Assembly (NCBI GenBank): GCA_016200955.1
Contig: JACQDU010000338.1
Span: 1-27,654 of the forward strand
Reading direction: 5' to 3'
DNA length: 27,654 bases
Source of the DNA: a bacterium
Lineage (GTDB): Bacteria > Planctomycetota > J058 > JACQDU01
Shown: positions 1 to 5,923 of the stretch, in pieces
How the letters are laid out: every line of letters starts with the position of its first letter
How positions within the stretch are numbered: the stretch's first letter is position 1
Notes under the pieces: generated by a model
Databases searched by the model: none
Seen by the model: the letters and a program-made list of their open reading frames with translations, nothing else
Told to the model about the DNA's origin: nothing
Position numbers and translations under genes: made by a program

Positions 1-1119
1 CTCGTGCTCCGGCTCCTCGAGAAGAAGCCCGCCGCGCGACCCGCGAGCGCCGCTCTCGTCGCGCGCGAGCTCGAGGCGATCGCCCGGGAGCCGGGCGGAG
101 CCGCCTCGCGGCGCGGCCTCGTCGTGGGAGCCTCTCTCGCGGCGATCGCCGCGTCGGCGCTCGTCGCGGCGGCCATCTGGCTCGTCCCCCGAGACGAGCC
201 GGCGCCCGATGGAGGCACGCGCCAGCCTCCTCCCGCGACGCGGAACGAGACGCGGCCGGCGCCTCGCACGAACGCGGCGCCTTCCGGCGAGCCGAAGCTG
301 CGTCCCGGGGGAAAGGTCACGCTCCCCGGCGGCTCCGTGGTCCAGGTCTCTCTCTGGAGGCTCCCCGGCGAGGCGGGCGAGATCGAGATGGTCCGCGTCC
401 CGCCCGGCGACTTCCTCATGGGAGCCGGGCCGCGCTGGAACGTGGACGAGGAGAAGCCGTTCCACCGCCATCCCATGCCCCGGGAGCTCTGGATCGCACG
501 TCACGACACGACCTGGAAGGAGTACCTGGCCTTCTGCAAGGCGACGGGTCGCGCAGAGCCGGCGCGCCCGCGGTGGTGGGAGCGTATTCCCGAGCCCCGC
601 GAGCGGCACCCGGTCGTGAACGTGACGTGGGAAGACGCGAGAGCCTTCTGCGAATGGGCCGGGCTCCGGCTTCCGACCGAGGCGGAGTGGGAGAAGGCCG
701 CGCGGGGCACCGACGGCCTCGAGTTTCCGTGGGGCGACTGGGAGACCGGTCGCGCCAACTACTACGACCGATCTTGCCCGGACGAGGTCGTCGGCGAAGG
801 CTGGCCGCAGTACCGCGACAACCGCTTCGATGACACGTTCCCTTACACCTCGCCCGTCGATGCCTTCCCGGAGGGAGCGTCGCCTTGCGGCGCGCTCGAC
901 ATGGCCGGGAACGTCTGGCAGTGGTGCGCCGACTTCTACGAGACGCGTGCCTACGAGCGCTACGAGAGCGGCGACACGAGCGCTCCTCCGCCGGCCCGGG
1001 ACCGAGTGAACCGCGGCGGGAGCTTCAAGGATCCCAGGAGCCGCTGCCGGTCCTCGCATCGCGCCTCGCAGAACCCGGCCGTCGCCACCGATGCGCTTGG
1101 TTTCCGCCCGGCGAGGTAG
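1..1119 (+). CDS. Ser/Thr protein kinase C-terminus fused to FGE-sulfatase domain (5' end outside window)
   Basis: The reading frame is open from the first base, so the gene begins upstream. The first ~40 residues (LRLLEKKPAARPASAALVARELEA) look like the end of a Hanks-type kinase domain. A single hydrophobic segment follows (about residues 41-65), then a Pro/Arg-rich linker, then a complete FGE-sulfatase (SUMF1-like) domain from about residue 125 to the end, with the family motifs RLPTEAEWEKAARG, DMAGNVWQWCADFY and VNRGGSF...LGFRPAR. The likely topology is a cytoplasmic kinase with an outer FGE-fold sensor or binding domain. In true formylglycine-generating enzymes the motif after GGS carries two cysteines (GGSYMCHRSYC in the human enzyme). 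Here it reads GGSFKDPRSRC, so the first catalytic Cys is Asp and formylglycine synthesis is unlikely. Domain identity is secure; the sensor role is inference. Confidence 0.9.
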   Translation, partial: LVLRLLEKKPAARPASAALVARELEAIAREPGGAASRRGLVVGASLAAIAASALVAAAIWLVPRDEPAPDGGTRQPPPATRNETRPAPRTNAAPSGEPKLRPGGKVTLPGGSVVQVSLWRLPGEAGEIEMVRVPPGDFLMGAGPRWNVDEEKPFHRHPMPRELWIARHDTTWKEYLAFCKATGRAEPARPRWWERIPEPRERHPVVNVTWEDARAFCEWAGLRLPTEAEWEKAARGTDGLEFPWGDWETGRANYYDRSCPDEVVGEGWPQYRDNRFDDTFPYTSPVDAFPEGASPCGALDMAGNVWQWCADFYETRAYERYESGDTSAPPPARDRVNRGGSFKDPRSRCRSSHRASQNPAVATDALGFRPAR

Positions 1120-1147
1120 AGCTCGAGGCGCGGGAGCCGGAGCTCTA
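1117..1147. terminator. Inverted repeat spanning both stop codons of convergent genes; possible bidirectional terminator
   Basis: TAGAGCTC (1117-1124) and GAGCTCTA (1140-1147) are perfect inverted copies. An inner GGC/GCC pairing (1127-1129 with 1136-1138) closes a 6-nt loop. The left arm contains the TAG stop of the kinase/FGE gene and the right arm contains the TAG stop of lgt read on the minus strand. There is no T-tract, so intrinsic termination is not certain, but its place between converging genes fits a shared terminator. Confidence 0.45.
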
Positions 1148-2008
1148 GGCCACCGCGCTCGCGCTGTCGGCATCGGCGGGCGGCTTCTCCTCGCGGAGCG
1201 GCCGCAGCCAGGGCAACGAGAGGAGAAGCGCCGCGAGCCCGAACGTGACGATCCCGATCGCGGTCGACGTGCTCACCCCGAGCATGGTCCCGCGCGAGAG
1301 GTCTCCTCTCAGGAGCTCGATGAGAGGCCGGACGACGCCGTAGACGAGGAAGTAAACGAGGACGACCGTCCCCTGCCGCCGCGGCCGCCGGAGGAAGAAC
1401 GCCACGAGGGCCGCGGCGATCACGAGCTCGGCGGCCATCTCGATGAGCTGGACGGGCACCACCGGCAGCGAGGCCTCGGCCGCTCGCGGGATCAGGCCTT
1501 GCTGGACCTGATCGACCCAGGCCGGGCTCCCCTTCTCGTCGGGCCACCTCGGGAAGGAGACGGCGACGTTCTTCCACCAGCCCTCGGCGACGATCCCGTA
1601 GTCGCAACCGAACAGGAAGCACCCGATCCGCCCGATCCCGTGAGCGAGCGGCACGCACGGCGCTCCCGCGTCCACGACCTTCCAGAAAGGAATCCGGAGG
1701 AGACGGGCCACCGGATACGCCGCGAGCGTCCCCGAGATCGCGGCTCCGTAGAACGTGAAGCCGTTCCAGGCGAGCCCTTCGCTCCGTCCGCTCCCGAACG
1801 TCGGATCCGAGAGACGAGCGTGGATGTGGCTCCCGATGAAGCCCGCAGCGATCACGCCGAGGGCGAACTTCCAGATCTTCGAGGGCGCGATTCCGTCCTT
1901 CTCCGCCAGGAACCGGCAGAGCTCGTAGGCCGCGTAGAGGGCGAGGCCGACCATGAGCCCGTAGGAGTAGAAGGGCTGGCCGCCGAGCTTGAAGAGGATC
2001 GGATGCAC
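1145..2008 (-). CDS. lgt: Prolipoprotein diacylglyceryl transferase
   Basis: This is the inner-membrane enzyme that transfers diacylglycerol from phosphatidylglycerol to the lipobox cysteine of prolipoproteins, the first step of lipoprotein maturation. The 287-residue product has the usual Lgt length, several membrane segments, the N-terminal YSYGLMVGLALYAAYEL block, and the Lgt signature region around residues 123-138 (HGIGRIGCFLFGCDYG) with its conserved Arg. A second conserved Arg block occurs near the C-terminus (VYGVVRPLIELLRGD). The start is GTG, 9 bp after the stop of the BMC-domain gene, so it is probably co-transcribed as the last gene of the run. A large lipoprotein at 14710-16503 would be one substrate. 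The identification is firm; the link to the upstream genes is only positional. Confidence 0.95.
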   Translation of the reverse strand: MHPILFKLGGQPFYSYGLMVGLALYAAYELCRFLAEKDGIAPSKIWKFALGVIAAGFIGSHIHARLSDPTFGSGRSEGLAWNGFTFYGAAISGTLAAYPVARLLRIPFWKVVDAGAPCVPLAHGIGRIGCFLFGCDYGIVAEGWWKNVAVSFPRWPDEKGSPAWVDQVQQGLIPRAAEASLPVVPVQLIEMAAELVIAAALVAFFLRRPRRQGTVVLVYFLVYGVVRPLIELLRGDLSRGTMLGVSTSTAIGIVTFGLAALLLSLPWLRPLREEKPPADADSASAVA

Positions 2009-2017
2009 GCTGTGAGC

Positions 2018-2644
2018 TTACTTGCCCGCGCGACCTTCGATAGCCCCGATCGCGCTTTCGACCGCGCAAGCGGCCTCGTGGATGTCGGCTTCCGTGCCCG
2101 CGAGGAAGACTCGCCCGAAGGCGCCGAACGCGATCACCTCGAGGACGTTGATCGGCGCGGCCTTCTCCGCCTCGTTCGCCGCGATCATGGCGTAGCCGGC
2201 GGGCTCGACCTCGAGGACGTAGAGCGTCTCTCCCTTGAGCAGGAACTGGCCGTGCCGCGTCCGGTTGATGAGCATCGTGTGGTGCGCGTCCACTCCCGTG
2301 ATCACCTGGGTCGTGCGGATCTTCGGCTTCACGCGCTGCGACTCCTGCGTTCCCAGGAAGTCGAGGATCGCCTTCCCCGCCGCGCGGACCTCTCCCTGGT
2401 CGAACGAGTGCAGCTCGAGGAAGCCGAAGAGCCTCTCGACGATCAGCATCCCCGGTTGGACCTGCGTCTTCTTGAGCGCCACGTCGAGCGCGAGGTTCAC
2501 GTCCATTCCCGGCATCACTTCCACGATGAGGGCCGCTTGCCCCTCGGTCGGGAGGTAGCCCTGCGCCACCGTCGCTATGAACGATGCCACCTGCGGCTGG
2601 AGCACGTCCAGGTAAGTGAAGCAGCGGAGGTCGATGCCCGCCAT
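2018..2644 (-). CDS. Tandem BMC-domain microcompartment shell protein (BMC-T type)
   Basis: The 208-residue protein contains two BMC folds in tandem. The first is about residues 36-99 (ALIVEVMPGMDVNLALDVAL...FGFLELHSFDQGEVRAAGKAILDFLG) and the second about 140-205 (LYVLEVEPAGYAMIAANEAEKA...FGRVFLAGTEADIHEAACAVESAIGAIEG). Each is preceded by an extra segment (DLRCFTYLDVL; VKPKIRTTQVITGVDAHHTML), as in circularly permuted or extended tandem shell proteins that form trimeric pseudohexamers. Such proteins normally tile the shell of a metabolosome or carboxysome. No other shell protein, pentamer protein or signature enzyme is visible nearby, so it is an orphan here. It lies 9 bp upstream of lgt. 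The domain call is solid; the cargo is unknown. Confidence 0.88.
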   Translation of the reverse strand: MAGIDLRCFTYLDVLQPQVASFIATVAQGYLPTEGQAALIVEVMPGMDVNLALDVALKKTQVQPGMLIVERLFGFLELHSFDQGEVRAAGKAILDFLGTQESQRVKPKIRTTQVITGVDAHHTMLINRTRHGQFLLKGETLYVLEVEPAGYAMIAANEAEKAAPINVLEVIAFGAFGRVFLAGTEADIHEAACAVESAIGAIEGRAGK

Positions 2645-2653
2645 GGGGGCGAG

Positions 2654-2682
2654 ATCCTAAATCTCCGAGGAAGATTCGGCAA
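2654..2682 (-). promoter_or_regulatory. Candidate sigma70-type promoter of the BMC-T gene, near leaderless
   Basis: On the minus strand a TTGCCG hexamer (2682-2677) is followed after exactly 17 bp by TAGGAT (2659-2654). The ATG of the BMC-T gene lies only 9 nt further on, across a pyrimidine-rich stretch (CTCGCCCCC) without a ribosome site. The expected transcript would start almost at the ATG. The spacer contains an AATCT/AGATT inverted repeat. Both hexamers match consensus at four of six positions, so this is suggestive only. Confidence 0.38.
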
Positions 2683-2703
2683 CGCCGCTCGTGCTCGGTC
2701 CGC

Positions 2704-2943
2704 TCATCCGCGCGCCCGCTCACGTGCTTCGATGCGCTTGCGGAGCCAGGCGGACGCGTGCCGCTCCCCAATGGCAACGAATTGCAGCGCGAGGACGACG
2801 TAGAGGCTTGCGACGAACAAGAGGAGCGCGCCGCCCGTCCAGACACCCCACTCGCCGAGGTAAGGGGGCATGCCAGCGAGAAGCCGATCGATGCGACGGT
2901 CGCGCCGAGCCTGTCCCATGCACGCGGAGAAGGGCGCCCTCAC
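2704..2943 (-). CDS. Small single-pass membrane protein, unknown function
   Basis: The product has about 79 residues from the GTG at 2943, or 71 from the ATG at 2919. It has a basic N-terminus (MGQARRDRRIDRLLAG), a clear membrane helix (WTGGALLLFVASLYVVLALQFVAIG), and a charged Arg-rich C-terminal tail (SAWLRKRIEARERARG). I prefer the GTG at 2943 because it overlaps the upstream stop in a GTGA arrangement, as in two other gene pairs in the window, and no strong ribosome site precedes the ATG. I recognise no family. The position between a HEAT-like protein and the BMC-T gene suggests co-transcription with the DUF4132-to-lgt run. Confidence 0.6.
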   Translation of the reverse strand: MRAPFSACMGQARRDRRIDRLLAGMPPYLGEWGVWTGGALLLFVASLYVVLALQFVAIGERHASAWLRKRIEARERARG

Positions 2944-3464
2944 GCGAGCGCCGAGAGAGCTCGGTCGAGCAGCAGTTTCTCGGCGGCGGACGTGGCGCGA
3001 GAGAGCGCCGCTTCGAGCGCCGGCCGCGAGCGAGGGTCCGCGAGGAGCTCGAGTGAAATGACGGCGGCGTTCCTGAGGGCCTTCTTGCTGTAAGCCGAGA
3101 GGAGATCCTCGAGCTGCGGCCGAGCTTCCGCGAGTTGGAGCGCTCCCGCGAGGACGGTGCAGCCGCAAAGGCTCTCGTCTCCCACGACGGCGAGCAAGTA
3201 GCGGCGAAGCGCGTCCGGGACATCTTCGCGGGAAAGCCCCGCGGCGGCGACGGCGCGGGAATGGAGCTGCCCGATCGTGTCGATCACGTCGCGCGAGGGC
3301 TGAGCGCCCGTCCCGAGCGACCGGAGCACGGCGAGCGCCCCTTCTCGCCCGCTCCCGATCAGGTGAGCGATCGCGGTCGCATCGACCGGACCGTGAGCGG
3401 GGTCTATCGCCGAGAGCGCGACCGCGTCGAGCGACGACGGCTCGAGGAAACGCACGAGGTCCAC
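2940..3464 (-). CDS. HEAT-like helical repeat protein, unknown function; possibly 5' frameshifted
   Basis: The predicted 174-residue protein is rich in Ala and Leu with paired-helix patterns (for example AHLIGSGREGALAVLRSLG and KKALRNAAVISLELLADPRSRPALEAAL) resembling HEAT/armadillo-like repeats, which usually mediate protein contacts. No catalytic motif is visible. The GTG at 3464 is the first start codon in this frame, but the 134 bp between it and the DUF4132 stop encode a plausible N-terminus in another frame (see 3465-3598), so the intact protein may be longer by about 45 residues. Its TGA overlaps the GTG of the small membrane protein. HEAT-like repeats occur in DUF4132-type proteins, so a partnership with the upstream gene is reasonable but unproven. 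Confidence 0.65.
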   Translation of the reverse strand: MDLVRFLEPSSLDAVALSAIDPAHGPVDATAIAHLIGSGREGALAVLRSLGTGAQPSRDVIDTIGQLHSRAVAAAGLSREDVPDALRRYLLAVVGDESLCGCTVLAGALQLAEARPQLEDLLSAYSKKALRNAAVISLELLADPRSRPALEAALSRATSAAEKLLLDRALSALA

Positions 3465-3598
3465 GTCGTTCTGCTGCGCCGAGTGAAAGCTCCCGTGAGG
3501 CCGGCGCCCGAGCGCCGGTGAGCGAGCGCCGCGCGGACGAGCGCTTCGGCGTCGTCGGTGGCTCCTTCTCTCTCGTGGCGGCGCCGCTCCTCGTCCAC
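3465..3598 (-). other. Likely out-of-frame N-terminal extension of the HEAT-like gene
   Basis: A GTG at 3598 lies 2 nt after the TGA of the DUF4132 gene and opens a frame reading VDEERRRHEREG, then ATDDAEALVRAALAHRRSG, then AGLTGAF, with strongly G/C-ending codons. Near the GCTTTCAC stretch at about 3487-3494 a one-base insertion would join it to HSAQQNDVDLVRFLEPSS of the downstream frame. The joined protein looks continuous. This could be a sequencing or assembly indel, a real mutation, or chance. Confidence 0.4.
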
Positions 3599-3600
3599 TC

Positions 3601-5838
3601 TCAGGCCTCCGCGAGCTGGGCGGCGAGGGCGGGGTCGGTCACGAGGGCGTCGCCCGCGAGGAGGAGGACGCGCGCGACGACCTCCGCCGTGCGCGGGTCC
3701 AGGGCGGCGTCGTCGGGCAGGTAGACCCGGGGCGCGATCTCGCGCGCGGGACGCGGGAACGCGACGAACCGGCCCTGGGGCTCCTTGTGGACGTTCGCGC
3801 TGCCTAGGTGCACGCGGTAGCTCCCGAGCTCTCCCTGCACGCGAGCGAATCTTCCCTCGACGGTCACGCGTCCCGCGAGACCGAGAGCGGGCAAGATCCG
3901 CGCCAGGAGCGCGGCTCGCGTCGCGGCGCTCGCGGCCAGGATCCTCTCGTAGCGCCCGAGCGCCTCGGGCCACGCGGGGCCTTCTCCGCGGCGGCGCGCT
4001 GCGTCCCACTCGAGCCACGCCGAATCCTCTCCTACGGACGCGACGCCGACCACGAGGTCGAGGTCGCGGCAAGCTTCCGAGAAGACGACCCGCGGCACTC
4101 CTCCGAGCGAGACCTGCGCCCAGGAGCGGCCGTCTCTCTGCTCGAAGCAGAGATCGCCGAGACGGATCTGGCGGTCGCGGTCTTCCCAGCTCGAGCCGGT
4201 CGCTTCGCCGACGTCGATGTGAGCCCGGAATCCCTGCGAGAACGTCCGCTTTCCCTCGTAGGTCGTGTCGTACGTGCAAGCGAAGCCGCTCCAGCCGCGG
4301 CCCTTCGCGAGCGCGTAGAGCTTCGAGTGAGGCACGACCTGCCCGCGGAAGCGCTCGCAGCGCATGGCGAGCTCCTCGTGCGGCGCCTGGGCGTAGGTCT
4401 CGCGGAAGAGCTGCTTCCAGGGTTGCACGATCGCTCGCGCGACGAGAGTCTCGCGCGCTCTCTCGAGCTCGGCCGTCGAGAGATGAATCGGGTGAGCGAG
4501 CGAGAGCGTCCTTCCCTCGAGCTGGATCGGCTCTCCGTGCAAGTCCTCGATTCGATCGCCCGAGAGGAAGGCCGAGATCGGCTTCCCTCCCGTCGAGCGC
4601 ACGATCCAGAGCACGCGCCGCGCGAGGTGGCCGAGGATCGGGTGAGCCGCGACGCTCTCCTTCCACGTCGCGGGGGGCCAGGAGCGCTCGTCCACCATCG
4701 CTTGCTCGAGGAGCGCTCGCTGGACGGAGAGGGTCTCCTCGACGCCTCGCGCGAGCCGCTTTCTTTCGCTGGAAACCGCTGTTTGCTTGCCTTTCTTGCC
4801 GGAAGAAGGACCTTCGGCCCCGGCGGCATCGAGGAGGACGAGCCCGCTCGCATCGATGGCCAGACGAGACCCGTCGGGGAAGACGCGCGCCCCGCTCGCG
4901 TCGAGCTCGAAGGTGGGAACCGCGCGCTCCAGGAGCTCCTCGCGCGTCGTGCCCGCGCGGGCGGCGTGGAGCTCCTGGGCTTTCTTGATCGCCTGCAAGA
5001 CGACCTTGTGCTTGACGCGCACCGCGAGCCGATCGAGCTCGGGAAGTGCGAGCTCCGGCGGCGCGAGAGCGAGCGCTCGCACGACGGCCTGGGCGAGAGG
5101 AGCGTGCGAGTCGCCTCGCCGCGAGTCGCGCTCCGCCGTCTCCGCGAGCGAGCGCAGCGTCTCCTTCGATTTCGCGAGGAGGCCGGCCGTCCAGATCGTC
5201 CGCTCGGCGAGCGTCGTCGCGGCGGCGCCGTCTCCCTGGACCTCGAGCGCGAGAAGCCCCGCGGCCAGGGAGTCGAAGGCGCTCGCCCCGATCGAGGCGA
5301 CGACCTTCCGCGCGCGCTCCGCCCAGGCGTCGTCGGGCCAGCTTTCTCCATCGAGGAGGGCCGCGATCGTCGCGACGGCCCTTGGGTCTTCCCCGGCCGC
5401 TCCTCGCACGAGCATGAGCGCGGCCCTCGCGGTCGCGAGGCGAGCGACCCTCGCCCTGAACTCGAAGCGGTGGTTCGTGAGGAGCTTGTCCGAGATGTCG
5501 GGATCCGGCGTCTTCGCGAGAGCGTCGAGAAGCTTCTTCGCCCACGGAGCGGGCCAGTCGCGCACGGCGCTCGCGAGCCGCGAGAGCGGAACCTCCGATC
5601 CCAGGAACGGCACGAGCCGCGGGAGAAGACCTTCCAGGACGCGCGCGAGGTCTTCTCGCGCGAGCTCCTCGGCTCGAAGCTTCGCGAGAATCTTCCAGAG
5701 AGGAAACGTGGCTTTCCCGACCTTCGCGACGCCGTCGTGCGCGTCCCAGGTCCGCTCGAGCGAGCGCGAGGTCTTCTCGAGCTCCTCGAGGTCGAGGGGG
5801 GAGAAGACCTCGGCTTTCTTGCCCTTCTTCCTCGCCAC
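3601..5838 (-). CDS. DUF4132 domain-containing protein
   Basis: This is a 745-residue soluble protein. The first ~350 residues are helical and repeat-like (LARVLEGLLPRLVPFLGSEV...). The central part has the DUF4132 pattern around residues 395-470, including ARRVLWIVRSTGGKPISAFL and the following GDRIEDLHGEPIQL and TLSLAHPIHLS. The C-terminal ~80 residues (YRVHLGSANVHKEP...VYLPDDAALDPRTAEVVARVLLLAGD...ITDP-like) match the usual tail of this family. E. coli YehI and MolR-type proteins are relatives; the biochemical function is not established. The start is GTG at 5838 with no purine-rich ribosome site; a TAGCAT hexamer lies 8 nt upstream (5847-5852), so the message may be leaderless. It heads a five-gene minus-strand run and diverges from the FHA-kinase gene across 85 bp. 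Confidence 0.85.
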   Translation of the reverse strand: MARKKGKKAEVFSPLDLEELEKTSRSLERTWDAHDGVAKVGKATFPLWKILAKLRAEELAREDLARVLEGLLPRLVPFLGSEVPLSRLASAVRDWPAPWAKKLLDALAKTPDPDISDKLLTNHRFEFRARVARLATARAALMLVRGAAGEDPRAVATIAALLDGESWPDDAWAERARKVVASIGASAFDSLAAGLLALEVQGDGAAATTLAERTIWTAGLLAKSKETLRSLAETAERDSRRGDSHAPLAQAVVRALALAPPELALPELDRLAVRVKHKVVLQAIKKAQELHAARAGTTREELLERAVPTFELDASGARVFPDGSRLAIDASGLVLLDAAGAEGPSSGKKGKQTAVSSERKRLARGVEETLSVQRALLEQAMVDERSWPPATWKESVAAHPILGHLARRVLWIVRSTGGKPISAFLSGDRIEDLHGEPIQLEGRTLSLAHPIHLSTAELERARETLVARAIVQPWKQLFRETYAQAPHEELAMRCERFRGQVVPHSKLYALAKGRGWSGFACTYDTTYEGKRTFSQGFRAHIDVGEATGSSWEDRDRQIRLGDLCFEQRDGRSWAQVSLGGVPRVVFSEACRDLDLVVGVASVGEDSAWLEWDAARRRGEGPAWPEALGRYERILAASAATRAALLARILPALGLAGRVTVEGRFARVQGELGSYRVHLGSANVHKEPQGRFVAFPRPAREIAPRVYLPDDAALDPRTAEVVARVLLLAGDALVTDPALAAQLAEA

Positions 5839-5870
5839 TCGGAAGGATGCTAACGCGAGGGCGCAAGAGA

Positions 5871-5900
5871 TTGGCGAGCGGCCGCGCGCTCACCTAAGAT
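5871..5900 (+). promoter_or_regulatory. Candidate sigma70-type promoter of the FHA-kinase gene
   Basis: TTGGCG (5871-5876) and TAAGAT (5895-5900) are separated by 18 bp in the 85-bp divergent region. A strong ribosome site, GGAGGAG (5913-5919), follows, just before the TTG start at 5924. The spacing is plausible and each hexamer matches consensus at four positions. No palindromic operator is evident. Confidence 0.4.
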
Positions 5901-5923
5901 TCCGGGGAGGTCGGAGGAGCGAT

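Noticed and set aside
2018..2644. Part of a complete microcompartment operon including the aldehyde dehydrogenase at 22039
   Set aside because: No second shell gene, pentamer gene or signature enzyme is near the BMC-T gene, and the dehydrogenase is about 19 kb away on the other strand in an unrelated context.
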